Assembly (NCBI GenBank): GCA_002900995.3
Contig: CM035313.1
Span: 1,612,001-1,676,000, forward strand
Source: Ganoderma boninense
Lineage: Eukaryota > Basidiomycota > Agaricomycetes > Polyporales > Polyporaceae
Direction of reading: 5' to 3'
Length of the DNA stretch: 64,000 bases
Part shown: in pieces, positions 1-11,718 of the stretch
How the letters are laid out: every line of letters starts with the position of its first letter
How positions within the stretch are numbered: position 1 is the first letter of the stretch
The notes under the pieces: generated by a model
Told to the model about the DNA's origin: nothing
Database searches by the model: none
The model's input: the letters and a program-made list of their open reading frames with translations, nothing else
Made by a program: the position numbers and the translations under genes

Positions 1-506
1 AATGCTATTCCCCGTCGGATACCGCGTGAAGAAGGTGTAAGCCGGATGAAATTACCTTATGGCAGCGCTGAATCTGCAAAATCCGCAGCTCGACGACATA
101 CTTGGATGGGTCAAGGAGAGTGGATCGGATGTGTGAGAATCATACACATGGTCGTGGATAGCGCAGCAAGGAGGGCTGTTGTTTCTTGGAGGGGGTGGGG
201 TAGCCACACTACATAACGAATCGCTCTAAATTTCAGTTGGCTGTTGATTCACAGAGCCCGTATTGCTCTGGCGCAGACTCTTCGATGTGGAAGAGGTCTG
301 AAAGCGAGAATGGGAAGAAAGTCGGGGAAGGATGGAGCCGGTGGGAGGTAGAACGAGGACAAGGGACGGGCGCCTAGACGGGAGGACACCGACAAACACG
401 TTCGGAGTTCGAAAAGAGCGAGCGTCGCTTGGTCGTCCGCTTCTTTCTCGAGCTCGCTGTGGCTGCTGTCGTCGTCTCCCACCTCTCCCCATCCGCTCCT
501 GCTCCC
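1..506. other. Upstream region of bre1; no gene seen
   Basis: No reading frame here resembles a known protein. The last 90 bases before the bre1 start codon are rich in CT tracts (around 438-500), as is common for fungal core promoters and 5' leaders. No clear TATA box was seen. Confidence 0.5.
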
Positions 507-3500
507 ATGGAATCCAAGAAGAGACCACATGCTGAAGATGTCGAGCACTCGCGAGCGAAGAAGCGGGCTGTTTCCGACGACCGCTCTTCGCCAAGTCATC
601 CTAACGGAATGACCGCATCCCATGCTGACGAACCAAGGGATGGTGACAATATCGAGGTGCCTTGCTTTGCACTGAGTGATATTCTCTGCGCGTAGCTGAC
701 GTGGAGCAATGCAGTTGTTTCGAAAGGAGGCCATTTTCAGACGCATGAAGCATTATTCACGCGAGGCGGAGAGGAGTCAGGCTAGAGTCGCGGAGCTGGA
801 GCGACGCTTCAGTACATGTCAGGCTGGACTGGCCGCCTTGGAGGCGTGTTGGACGCAGGTGAGCGGCAACGGCTTGCGCTTGATTTCGTTCCTCATGCCG
901 TGCGCAGTTGATTGGCACAATCCGTTCCCTCGTTAAGCCGGAGGACCTCCCTTCTCTCCAGACTGAGTCCGAAGGCGAGTTGTTCTCCGGCATCGCGCCC
1001 ACTTGGCACTAACGCTTCCGCTCGTCATAGGCAGTCAAGATTTCACTCGTCACCTGCCCCCAGAAACGGAGCCAGAGTACGTCAAGTCGCTGCAAGACAA
1101 GATGAACTCTACAGCGGGAATTGTTCAAGCCTTCGTTACATTGAGTACCCAAACTCAAGGAGGCCCTTCTAATGAAGATATCTTGAGGAGATGCCAGGAG
1201 GCAGAATCAGAGGTGAGTGTTAAATATCTGTGAACTGTGTTCCCTTGGCTGAAACAGAGTCTAGCGTGCTATCCTCCGGGCTGAACTGTCTCTCATGCGC
1301 TTACGCTGTCGCGATTCTGAGACACAAAACCAGAGGTATCATGAACAACTCCTCGCAGCGGAGAAACGTGCAGATAGGCTACAGAGTCGAAGCCTGGTCC
1401 CCAATCAGCCTACGGTCAGTGAGGAGCCCGCTCGAAGCCCTTCTGTGGAGAACGGAGCATCGTCTCCCCCAGTGAGTAACGTTTGCATGTCGTGCTATTA
1501 CTTGAACTTACTCTTCACTGGCTATGCCCTCTTGCGAACATCTTCAGCAGCCACCTTTGGTCAACGGTAACCATACTCCGGAATCCGACGAATGGCGTGA
1601 CCTCGCAAATCTTCGAGAATCCAAAATTGAGGAGTTGACGCGTGAAAATGGGGAGTTGCGTGACCACCTGCAAGAGGCACAACTGCAGGTGAAACCTTGC
1701 CTTTGGTGAATGATATATAGTGAGATGCTAACCCGCTCCATAGATCAAAACCCCTTCAGAAGAATTCGTCACGCAGACTCTGTATTACAAGGTCCTTCTA
1801 GAGCACGCGTCGAGGCTAGAACACGCATGTCAGGAGTCGCAGAATGAAGCGACGAAACTCAGGGAACAATTAGATAGCTTGAATGCGTCTCGTTCAGAGT
1901 TCGAGATTGATATGAAGGTATGCAGGTCCTCAGGCGTATACCAGCATTTATTATTAATAATGCTCCAACACAGGCCTCACAAGACGCCACTATCGCGGAG
2001 CTTAAGCAGATGCTCACTAAGCGGGACGCTGAGAGCTCGCGACTTCGTGAACTTCGGGATCAGTTTCAGTCCGAGATCAACGAGCGCAAGATGAAAGAGC
2101 AAACGAGGCTAGCGTCGGTGCTGGAGTTCAAAGCTTTAGCTGAGAATCGTGCAGTATGTGTGACAATTCGAGTGCGAGTGTCCGCAGCTGACGGTATTCA
2201 TAGGAACGTATCGTGGCTCTCGAATCGGAGAATAAGAGACTAAAGACTCGTCTCGCCGCTAACGCCGGCGATGAAGATCTCTTAAAGTTCTTGTGGCAGA
2301 GTACTTCGGATAGTCCATCGTTTGTGGGTGACCTCAAGCAGAGATTATCGTACGTAGCGTTCAAACAACTGACGAGAGGCACCGGCTCACATATTGTCGT
2401 ACTTCAAGTGCTGCAGAAGAACGTGCTTCAGCGCTCGAGAAGACCCTTAATTCGGTGCAAGGCGGCGGTCGCGGCGAGGCGGACGTTCGACGACAACTTG
2501 CCCAAGTACAGAAACAGCTGCAGAAGTACCAAGCCGTCTATGGCGATGCGTCTTCGATGTCCCCCGACGCTGCTCGGCTGTCAGAGCAACTGCAGCACAA
2601 GCAGGCGGAGCTGGAGAAGATCAAGCTCCAGGATCAGCAGCGGGAACAGGTAGGCCTTCGTGCCTATATGCGCTTTGTCATTAGTTCTCACCGCACAGGT
2701 CAGGCCGAGTCCGCGTTGTACAGTGAGATCGAGAAGCTGTCGTCAGCATGGGAGGTCCTCGACCGCCAAGTCAAGAACAAGGTCTTTGATTTGTCTGCCC
2801 TTGAAGACCGGATGAGTAAGCTCAATACGGAGGTGAGTCTTCATCACACTTCATCCTGGTGAGAGTACTCATCCTTGAATAGAGGGCGAAGTCGGAGAAT
2901 AAGTTCTACCAGTGCATGCGCGATAAAGACGCGGTCGACGCAGAGCGCAAGAAGCTGTCTCTCAATCTCGAGAAGGCAGCGAAGGCGATCGAGAGGCTCA
3001 CTGAGAGCGAGAAGACTCTCACAACCCGAGTGGTAAGTGAATCGGTCGCCCCCTTAGGCGGAGCTAATTTAGGCTACCTTTAGACCGACCTTGAGAGGGA
3101 GCTTGTCCTCTGGAAGAAGATGGGAGAGAAGCACCGGGAACGAGGAACAACCCTGGAGGGTGAACTCACCGAATGGCGAGCGCGGGCTCTCGGGGAGCAC
3201 AAGAATGTGGAAGAGGTGAGTGTCAAGTTCATTCCTCCTGACAATTTTTGTTAACCAGATGGGATTGTAACCTCAGCTACGCGCTTCGTTCGCAGAACAT
3301 GCCAAGACCGTCGACAAGAAGCGTGATGAGTTACGGAAGCTCGAAGAAAGCCTACTCAAGACTAAGAAGGATGCCGAGAAGCAAGCGAAACTGAACTCCT
3401 CGACTGTTACCGTAGATCCAAGTGCCAAGGAGGCTTCACTACAGAAGGAGTGTGACAAGCTCATGGTGAGAACCCTGACAGGCGCTGCCACTAAGGCTTA

Positions 3501-3752
3501 CACTAACGATAAACATCGACCAGACCGTACTCAAATGTTCAACGTGCCAACTTAACTTCCGCAATACGATCCTGACGAAGTGCATGCATAGTAAGTACGA
3601 TCATTCTACGCAATGACAGCGTCAGCTGACACCATTCCACAGCTTTCTGCAAGTCATGCGTGGATGCTCGCATATCGACGCGGCAGCGGAAATGCCCGGC
3701 ATGCAATCTCGCTTTCTCTGCGGGCGAAGTCAGTCAAGTCTATTTCCAATGA
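507..3752 (+). CDS. bre1: E3 ubiquitin-protein ligase Bre1 (histone H2B ubiquitination)
   Basis: A multi-exon gene. The start at 507 gives a basic N-terminus (MESKKRPHAEDVEHSRAKKR), followed by long heptad-rich coiled-coil segments in nearly every exon (for example KIEELTRENGELRDHLQEA near 1630). The C-terminal RING finger is split by an intron at about 3591: TVLKCSTCQLNFRN, then the second half with KCPACNLAF and a final VYFQ just before the TGA at 3750-3752. A coiled-coil body plus a C-terminal C3HC4 RING and a Y-F-Q terminus is characteristic of Bre1/RNF20-40. In that family the RING works with the E2 Rad6 to monoubiquitinate H2B, which promotes H3K4 and H3K79 methylation in the nucleus. 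All exons can be joined in frame, so the gene looks intact. One intron (975-1030) appears to use a GC-AG boundary. Some internal exon limits are approximate. Confidence 0.93.
975..1030 (+). other. bre1: Candidate GC-AG intron within bre1
   Basis: The exon ends GAAG and is followed by GCGAGT, a good GC-type donor. A CACTAAC branch-site-like element lies upstream of the CATAG acceptor ending at 1030. Removing these 56 nt joins TESEG to SQDFTRHLPPETEPEYV in frame; reading through meets a TAA in the intron. No GT donor nearby restores the frame. Confidence 0.7.
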
Positions 3753-4457
3753 TCATCGCCCATGCATCTCCATGTGGAACAGGACGTCAGTTGCCTTGCG
3801 GTGGATCCTCTGCGTTTGGTGTACCTTATTACTTTCACTGCTATCGCTTCACGCTTACTTCATGACCAATGGACGCATAATTTGTCATTCGAATATATCC
3901 CTTCTCTGATTGCAGCAACAGACTCACGAGCAAATGCTCGTTTCATCGCATTAGCTCTTATTCGTGTCGTACTGGCGAGGTCCTTCCCTTCGGCCCTTGG
4001 AATGGAGAGTCACTGTATGTACCCTGCCACTTCAATGTCGGTTAATGACGGGTTTGGTGACTGACTAGCTTTCCAGATCTGAATCCTATACTTTAGGAAT
4101 GGTATGTAATGGTAGACAGGGGTCGTCGCACTGCGAATGCCAACGAAGACCAAGTCCAGCGAGATCGACGCAGGCATAGGTGAGTGTGGAGGAACGATAA
4201 CGTTTTCTAAGCTCGGCACATTCAGCTGCAAAGCTTGAGCAGAAGTAGTACCGCATTCCGTTATGAGGGGAGCCTCTTCGACTGGAACGACAATAAGTCA
4301 GCTGTGGGACTTGTGAATTTGGATCAAGGACGCGACGGACTGAGGCAGACTCAGGCGCGTGCGAAGGGTCCACACACATGTCTGCGACACAGCCTTTCCA
4401 ATCGGCGCTCGTCTTCCCGGTTAACTATCTTGACCTCCAACTAGTATCGGTCTCACC
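3753..4457. other. Intergenic region between bre1 and the F-box gene
   Basis: Only short, compositionally random reading frames are present. It should contain the bre1 3' end and the upstream region of the F-box gene. No repeat or RNA gene was recognised. Confidence 0.4.
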
Positions 4458-5730
4458 ATGCGCGTGGATTCTCCGAGTCTTCCTTGGGAGGTCATCGAAA
4501 GGATCGTCGCACATGCTGGTGACCATCCTGGAACGCTGTATTGCGTCTCCTTGACCTGTCGCCAGCTTCGTCCTCGCTCTCTCTGCTTACTGGTTGCGCG
4601 CTGCACATTCGTAGACAGGCGGCAGATCTTCGACTTCTGCGACTTCCTTCAGGACAAACCCCACCTGAAGCCCCTGGTTCGGTCCATAGCTGCATATCCA
4701 ACACGCTTCGCCCCCTCCCCACTTCTCATCATGCTCCCAAATCTTTCCGAAATCACGTTCACTGGCCGTCTCAAGTTTCTCCGACGAAACACGTCTCATT
4801 CTTCGCAACCTATCCCGCTTGATAAACCTATGATCGTCATAAATCGTTCCGAACTTACATGCTGTCAGCAACTTGGAAGCAGAATTCAAACTCTTCGCCT
4901 CTTTAAGCTTTCCTTCTCAACTCTCGGCGTTCACCAACGTCCAACACCTCGCCTGCGACGACGTCATCATCCTAAAGAAGGGTACTCAGACACCTCTTGA
5001 TGTGTTTATGCAGCGGCTTTCCAGGAGATTGAGACTGAAGACACTCACTGTGAGGACTTTCCTGGTCCTGTAATCATCGCTGACAACATATGGTTTCCTT
5101 GCAGCTTGCAAGGACTTCGGAACCACTTGGGAATGGCATGACAAAACTCTTCAAGTCCCATTTGCAGTCGCGTTGCTATTAGAGTCGAGTTTAGCTCACT
5201 TCATGGTGGAGAGTCTTGTAGTCGGAGATGGTGAGTGTCCTGATGTCGCAAGTTCTTCAACCAAGAGTTCAGGTCACTAAACTTGTTTCTGCGTAATAGC
5301 CACTTCCCTTCCACTCAGACTCTCGCACCCACTCCAATGGCCTCGGCTGCGGACACTCAAGCTAACTTTGAAGCTACCGCTCGACAATCCCAGTGGTATC
5401 AGTCACGTCGCTAGGTTTCTACAGGACGTCCATAGTCTCCCAGCCTTGAAAGAGGTCACGCTGGTGTTATCTGGGAACGGGCACATTGGAAGTATCACTG
5501 GAGAGCTCGCCTGGTCAGGAATCTACGAGGATCTTGAAAAAAGCTTGCTTCAGTTCTCGCAGCCAAGAGTCGTGTGCACCGTCGAGGAGTTACGTGTCGG
5601 CAGGAATGCATTCTGGACAAAAGAGTTCGGAAGGCATCTCCCTGCGTTATTTCGCAGTGGCAAACGCACGCTTATACACGTATGTCGCGTCGGTGTCGCA
5701 GGATGGGATGGTACAGTTGTGGACGACTAA
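4458..5730 (+). pseudogene. F-box/LRR-like protein gene with a frameshift in exon 1
   Basis: The first frame (from 4458) encodes an F-box-like start, SPSLPWEVIERIVAHAG, then SLTCRQLRPRSLCLLVARC and leucine-rich text. This pattern is typical of the large basidiomycete F-box family, whose members recruit substrates to SCF ubiquitin ligases. After LGSRIQTLRLFKLSF (about 4910) the homologous text continues in another frame as LSAFTNVQHLACDDVIILKK, without a credible intron between the two, so a small indel is likely. Downstream splice sites still look good: an intron after about 5052 ending near 5114, another from about 5231 to 5299, then frames with LLLESSLAHFMVESLVVGD and PALKEVTLVLSGNG, ending at TAA 5728-5730. 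The C-terminal tail overlaps a WD40 relic in another frame. An unusual intron or a sequencing error cannot be excluded. Confidence 0.65.
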
Positions 5731-5890
5731 CGAGTGGTCGTGTGTAGCTACGTTGCCTGAGCATGGAGCCGGCGTGCATCGTGTAGTCTTTTCGCGGGAT
5801 GGGCAGACACTGTCATCTGGAGGCCTCAATGGAACGGTCATCATACGACGCATGTGCGATCTCATTCCAGCAATTGAGGGGCACTCATAG
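5660..5890 (+). pseudogene. WD40-repeat fragment
   Basis: In a frame different from the F-box tail the DNA reads YVASVSQDGMVQLWTTNEW and then HRVVFSRDGQTLSSGGLNG, which matches about one and a half WD40 blades (GH..V..V.FS.DG..L.SGG.DG.V..W pattern). The frame ends at TAG 5888-5890, right where the next blade would begin (IEGHS). There is no start codon context or domain of its own, and no full propeller nearby. It is best read as a decayed remnant of a larger WD40 gene, possibly of the NACHT-WD40 or F-box-WD40 type common in Agaricomycetes. Confidence 0.6.
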
Positions 5891-6459
5891 CATATGTCAT
5901 CTCATTATACGTATAAATTGCTTTGTCCTTCCCTTCCAGCTTGCAGTCCGGGTGCTTGTTGTACCGTAGTTTTCTCAGTCCCAAACTGTTCTCAGTTCGC
6001 ATACTTAAACCACTGCTTACTTTGCTGAACCACAAGCTGGATCGTGTAGATTGCCCTTGGATTGCCCTCATGAAACCACAAATTCTCCTGCCCTTCAGAT
6101 ACAGATACATGCTCAAGTCCAGTTCCAACGTTATAACCCTGGCACTCACCATCTGAGACTCACTAGCTATCTCAGCGTGCTCATCGCGGGCGACGAAGAC
6201 CTTTGTGTTCGATAGTGATCAGAGTAATTAATAGATGTGTACCACAGAGGCCGAGGGTCACTTCGAAAAAGACTGTAGGGCACGCCCACTGCCCAATGCG
6301 AATGGAGGATCCACTTACAACATACGGGCTACGAGGACAAGTCTTGCACATGGTGCTCTGGGAAAAATCTTAGAGCGGGATGCGTCCATCATGACAGCAG
6401 ACGGTGATATTATACGACTGTAACAAAATACTTCTAGGGTGTACGTGCGGATTATGGCA
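5891..6459. other. Intergenic region, F-box/WD40 relics to uS9m 3' end
   Basis: AT-richer than the flanking genes. No supported gene. A 62-residue frame at 6235-6423 has no recognisable domain. The stretch near 6170-6220 faintly resembles another WD40 strand, too weak to call. Confidence 0.35.
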
Positions 6460-7665
6460 TTACCGCTTGACCCAAGTGTACTGAGAGGTGAGGTTGGTCA
6501 ACATGCCAGCGGATCAAAAGCAAGCAAAATGATGGACATACCGCCTTGCGAGCCTTAGCACGACCGGTCTTCTTACGCTCAACCATACGGGGATCGCGCT
6601 TGAGGAGTTTCGCTGGTAACCACAAAGGTGAGTCTGAGGTCCCTCACTAGTCTCTCCAAACATACCCTTGCGGAGTAATGGCTCAGTATCGGGAGCATGT
6701 GCTGCCAGTGCCTTGGCAATAGCGAGGGTGAGGGCGCCACTTTGGCCAGTACTACCCCCACCTCGGACAATGGCAAAGACGTTGTATGCGCCGAGGAGAC
6801 CAGCAATGCGGAATGGACGCACAACACGCTCACGGTCAGAGACGTGCGAGCTACGCATAGGGTGAGGACGAGGTTATAGAGGGGGACGAGAAATTACTCA
6901 CAAATACTCGGCAATAGGGATGTTGTTGATCAGGATGTTTGTTGTTGGCACCTTGATCGGGGGAGCTGGGTTCATGAATCCTTGGACACCAGGATCCAGA
7001 GTCGCGATGGGAGATAACAGTTCTGGCGCGGAAGGAGCCTCCACGTGGGATGCAGAAACGGACTCGTCTCCTGGCGAAGGCTGAGCAGCGATGACCCAAC
7101 AACGCGCGGTGCTCTCCTTTCTCCGTCCAATCGTGTATGACCGCCCGAACTCGTCAAACTTGACAGGCTTCCTCTTTCCCCGGGCCAGAATCGCGTCCTT
7201 GTTGTCCCTCTCGAACATACCAAGAAGACGCTGTACCCGCTCCGCCAGCTCGACGTGCCCAGCCAACTCCGCCAGCCGCCGGTATTCGTTCAGCTGGTTG
7301 AGCTGTGCGAGGAATCGACGGTAACGCGACGTGGTGAGCTTGGCAGTCATGAGCTCGCCGAGGTCGACCTTGTTCTTCCACACTCCATACAGAGGCGGAA
7401 GGTTTTCTCGAGCAAAGCGCGGGAGAGGGAGGAGTTGGAGCTGCTGGAGGGCTGAACGAGTGTGTTTTGTGGCACTCTCGAGTGCGAGGAGCTGGTCATA
7501 ATAGTTGGACCGGCCGGTGTAGAAGGTGGGAGATTCCGGTTTCGGTTTGGGAGGAGGAGCCCTGCCCCTCTGGAGGGTTTCGAGAGAGGCCGGAGGAACG
7601 TAAGCAGCGGTAGCGTACGTCCTGAAGCGGAGTGCGCTGCCGGCGACGTGCCTAGTGATGTTCAT
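6460..7665 (-). CDS. mrps9: Mitochondrial small-subunit ribosomal protein uS9m
   Basis: The start at 7665 gives a mitochondrial-presequence-like N-terminus rich in Arg, Ala and Ser without acids (MNITRHVAGSALRFRTYATA). A fungal-mitochondrial extension follows. The universal uS9 core begins at FGRSYTIGRRKESTARCWV and continues across introns as RPFRIAGLLGAYNVFAIVRG, GGGSTGQSGALTLAIAKAL and then LLKRDPRMVERKKTGRAKAR, ending YTWVKR with TAA at 6460-6462. The GRRKES, GGG.TGQ..A and KKTGRAKAR motifs are diagnostic for uS9. The basic C-terminal tail of this family reaches the P-site tRNA in the mitoribosome. Three introns can be removed in frame. It is divergently arranged with the CASP gene at 8019. 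Confidence 0.95.
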
Positions 7666-8018
7666 GGCGGAAACGACGAGCTGGGAGGGAAAGGGGGCCC
7701 AGCAACGCGTGGGTTCGCGTTCTCGGGAGAGCTCGCTGTCGCACTGGCAAGACTCAGCCTAACAGACGGGGTCTGGCAAGCGCTCACAGCACCTTTCGTC
7801 AAACGTGGGAGACTCCTTCCAATTCAGGCAGGGCCCTGCGCGGTGGCCAACACCGCGAACGCGACAAGAAACCGCAGCGTCCTCGACATACATCCCCCTT
7901 TTCTCGCTGTCCATATACCTGAGCGGGTCTCTTGGCAAAGCTGGCATCACTTTACACCCTTATACTTTGCAATAGACTCGACATTCTCCTCTTCTAACCC
8001 GGTCCGAAACAACTCGTC
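7666..8018. promoter_or_regulatory. Shared divergent promoter region of uS9m and CASP genes
   Basis: These 353 bases separate the two start codons, which face away from each other, so both promoters must lie here or overlap. A short minus-strand frame (7759-7950) has no recognisable domain. No TATA box is evident. Confidence 0.5.
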
Positions 8019-10906
8019 ATGGCTGCCCCGGAGCAGAACTTCTCTGGTGCTCTAGCAACATGGAAGGGTACGTTTCACCCATCTACATATATGCTTCGCA
8101 GACTCACTTTTGCACAGATATCAACCTTTCCGAGCTACAGAAAACCCTTGACGCGCAAGGCATTGAAATTGTGGAGAACCAGAAGGAGAGCGTGATGGGA
8201 CGGAAGGCGTTAGCGGACCGGACAAAGGGTAAGTCCTCAACATGCTGTATCTTGTGTATGCTGCAGCTGCATGCCTTACAGAGTTCAAGAAAAGCCCGGA
8301 TGAGCAGAAGCTTACTGCGATTAAGGGCTTGTTAAAGGGTGCGTACTACTGCTCACCCGTTGACCACTATTAATAGCCTTTTTGGCTTGTAGCCTACCAA
8401 GTCGAGATTGATAACTTGACCAAACGCTGCAAGACTGCGGAGAATTCCTTTCTCAGTGTTTACAAGGTCTTGGCGGAGGCACCAGATCCCTACCCTCTTC
8501 TGGAGGCTGCTGTGGTATGTTCGTCCCTACCATGTCCATCTGTGTCCAATCGTTAACCCGAGATTTCAGGACCAGACAGTGAAGGCAGCGGAGGCACGCG
8601 ACCTGGAAGCCGAGTTGCAGCGTACTCGCGAGGAGAATGCTGAACTACGAAAGCGGCTGAATGAGAGTTCTTCGCTTGAGAACGCGAAGCGGAAGGCAGA
8701 CGCGCGTGTAGAGCAGCTAGAACAAAAGGTGCGTGCAAGAAATCTGCCATCAATCTCATGCACATGCACCTCTCACCCCGGAAAACAGATGGACGACCTA
8801 ATTCAAGAGAAGGTCACGCAGAAGGAGAATGAGCTCAACGCAACATATGACGAGAAGATGCGGAATTACGAAGAGCGGTGCGTCTCCAGGATTCTAATTC
8901 TGTGCGACTCCTTATGCATATATTCAGTGAGCAAGACCTTCAACGCCAGCTTGCCTTGACGAAGAACCAGCTCCGCGACCTCCGGACGTCTAACGAGTCG
9001 AATCAGGCTAAGCTTCTGGATCATACTCAGCGGCAAGGTACCCGCCTTCCCATTACTTCGAAGTCCAGCTTACCTGACTGTGGAGGGCAGACCAAGAAGT
9101 TATATCTAAGCTTGCAGAGTTGGATATGATGGTCGCCGACCTCGAACATGCGAACAGCCGGGTGGCAACCGTTGAACGTCGCAATGTGCGTGGCTTTCGA
9201 CAGGATCTATCTACCGCGAAGGTCTTGATCGTCCTTTTATCATAGGAGCTCCTCCGTGCCGAGATTGAAGCGATGAAGAGTGGGCAGGAGGGTACGGCAA
9301 GGTGAACAATGTCCGCACCTAGCTTTATTTTATGACCGCTCTAACATTCTCCATTAGAATCACGGAGTATGAGAACAAGATTGCAGACCTTCAGTCCGAG
9401 ACCGACCGCCTGTCTCGGACATTGGAATCTCAGAAGACCGCAGCAGAGGAATCTCAAGCCGTAGCATCCAAGAAGGTCGACGAGCTCTCACGGGAAGTCC
9501 AGAAAAGGGTACATAACACCATCTCATGTCTGTATTGAGTACTAAACGTTGCATTCCACAGGCCACCGAGGTTGAACAGCTGAAGCTGAAGGTCAAACAG
9601 TACGGGGACTACGATGAGATCAAGCGGGAGCTTGAGATCATGAAGGTTTGCTGCTTACTTCATGCTGAGCTGTCCCTCGAAGCTGACATCATAGACCTTA
9701 GTACGTCGAGTTCGCTGGCCTGGAAGGTGACGACGATGCAGAAGACGACGTGACGCTCAATGGCGACGCCCTTGGTCTTCATTTACCTGATCCCAATGCA
9801 GAGAAGGCCAATGCTCAGCGGGGCAAGTCACTAGAGGTCCTATTGGCGACGAAGAACAAGCGCATACTGGAAGAGCTCACGAAGTTCCGAGTAAGTTGGT
9901 TCCGTGGTCTCATTCGGTGGGTGGTCAATCTCACGAGCATCTTTAAGATCCTTCATGCCGAACTTGAGGCCGCGTTGCATTCCGTGCAGTCTCAGCTTGA
10001 GGGAACGGAATCTGAGCTAGACAAACAGCGGGCTTTGAACGAGAGGCTCGAGACCGACTTGCTCCAGATGGACCAGCGGAAGGGTGATACCGGCGCCACA
10101 TCCCCCGCCAACGGAACATCCACTCCTGTGGACGTCCTGGCAGGTTTAGACCTGGGCAAGAAGCCTGGTGTGAGTGCAACCCCCCAGTGATGTTCTTAGA
10201 AGGCTCACCCTTCGCATCAATAGGAATCTCCAGCGAGGAACACACCCATACCATTTGCCCCTTCAGCTGACACCTCCATCCTGCCAATCGTGACCAGCCA
10301 GCGAGACCGCTTCAGACAACGGAATGCTGAGCTTGAGGAGGAGCTGCGGAAGCAGTTCAACATCATCTCAGAGCTCAGAGCCGAGGTTAAGAGCTTGCAA
10401 GCGGACAATCTCAAGCTATATGAGAAGGTCCGGTACATGCAAAGCTACCGCGAGGATGCGTCAACGCGACCATCCACTCTTGACCCACTGCCCTCCAACG
10501 CAGCTGGTCGTCCAGACGACATGAGCAAGTACCGGGCGAGATAGTACGCAGCTGTATTCTACAGGGTCCGTTGTCGCCTTTACTGATGCCATGGACAGCG
10601 AGGAAGCGATGAACCCTTTCCAAGCCTTCCGCGGCAGGGTACGTGCCTCTGCGTCCGATCTTGCCTGTCCCTATGTCTGATGTTAGTGACTCTCAATAGG
10701 AAGCCACCCGAGCATACGAGTCTCTAAACGTCTTAGAGCGAGGCGTGCTTGTCTTGACCCGTGCAATACTAGGCAACCGACGGACTCGGACTGCATTCAT
10801 CCTCTATTCATTGGCACTGCACCTCTTGGTTGTCTTTACTCTGTACGAGTGTAGTGCCTCTTCGGGATCGTCGGTACAACGCCCCAATCGCCCTTCCATA
10901 CATTAG
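8019..10906 (+). CDS. coy1: CASP/Coy1 family Golgi membrane golgin
   Basis: The first exon starts MAAPEQNFSGALATWK at 8019. Later exons read INLSELQKTLDAQGIEIVEN, IDNLTKRCKTAENSFLSVYK and then long coiled-coil segments such as ELQRTREENAELRKRL. The C-terminal part contains the conserved CASP domain: TSQRDRFRQRNAELEEELRK, ADNLKLYEKVRYMQSY and NPFQAFRG, and ends with a single transmembrane span (TAFILYSLALHLLVVFTLYE) followed by a short tail to TAG at 10904-10906. YEKVRYMQSY and the C-terminal anchor identify the CASP/Coy1 family. These proteins are Golgi tail-anchored golgins involved in tethering and intra-Golgi retrograde traffic. About ten short introns interrupt the gene and it appears intact. 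Confidence 0.92.
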
Positions 10907-11718
10907 TTCCGTCGATGTGTTGAGTTATTTGCTTTCGGATATTGTCGCTAGCCCATTATAATATACCACCACATATATTCTTCCTACCCCTTAGCCAAAC
11001 TCGCTTGGAAGATGGAAATTAGAGAAGGTAGTACGTCGGTGGATGCTCAGCATGACCGCATCGTCATCTACGGTCGAAGGCCGTCTGAAAGAGGCCACGA
11101 TGTCTCTTCCCCCGTCGTTCTCTGTGGCTCCCAGTTCCATTGGCGAATGTCGTGCTCCGGTTTTCGGCTCAGGAAGATGGTGGTCACGAAGACGGTCTAG
11201 AAGGCGCAGAAGTGTCAGCGCGAATCGTGCAGGAGATCACGATAGCTAGACGCGGCAGCAGATCAACGAAGTCTGTCGGGACGGCTTGCACATCAACGAC
11301 GGCTCCTCTTACGCGAGTTATCATGAGACGGGCTCACCGATGACCGCGTCTGCGAAATGAGGATTAGATAGCAGAGAACGGGTGCAAGAAGATGCGAATT
11401 CAGTTTCGTATCGAGCGGGAAAGTGTGAAGGAACGCGAATTGAATAGGCCCCTACTAGGGCTTCCGGAAGCGTAGCGCGGAGTTGGGCAGCACGAGGACT
11501 GCGGCGGAGATACGTATCGAACAAACTACCGTCGCCAGAAATGGAGTAGTCCCATCTGGTGGTAGGAAATGTATGCTTGAATTAATGCTGTAATGGCACA
11601 GTGAGTAATCGATACCATAATCGCGAGTACTGTACGCAAAAGTCCGTGGGTCTTATACCATGCAATGCACCAACCAGCCAGCCTCAGCTCGACATTCCCT
11701 TCGCAGTACGCCCGTCAT
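10907..11718. other. Convergent intergenic region, CASP to TFIIH p62
   Basis: Both neighbours end towards this stretch, so it should hold two 3' untranslated regions. Short frames (plus at 11012-11200, minus at 11321-11524) show no domain. No repeat was seen. Confidence 0.4.

Noticed and set aside
4880..4930. Intron to explain the F-box frame change
   Set aside because: The only GT/AG pairs are about 20 nt apart or lack donor consensus, far below the 45-60 nt introns seen elsewhere.
5676..5700. Intron GTATGT...GCAG between F-box and WD40 frames
   Set aside because: It would be only about 22 nt long, too short for fungal splicing.
6235..6423. Possible CCHC zinc knuckle (EGHFEKDC)
   Set aside because: The first two-cysteine pair of the knuckle is missing, and there is no supporting context such as gag-like sequence.
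11321..11524. Short minus-strand frame with LRRSPRAAQLRATLPEALVG
   Set aside because: Too short, no family recognised, and located between two convergent gene ends.
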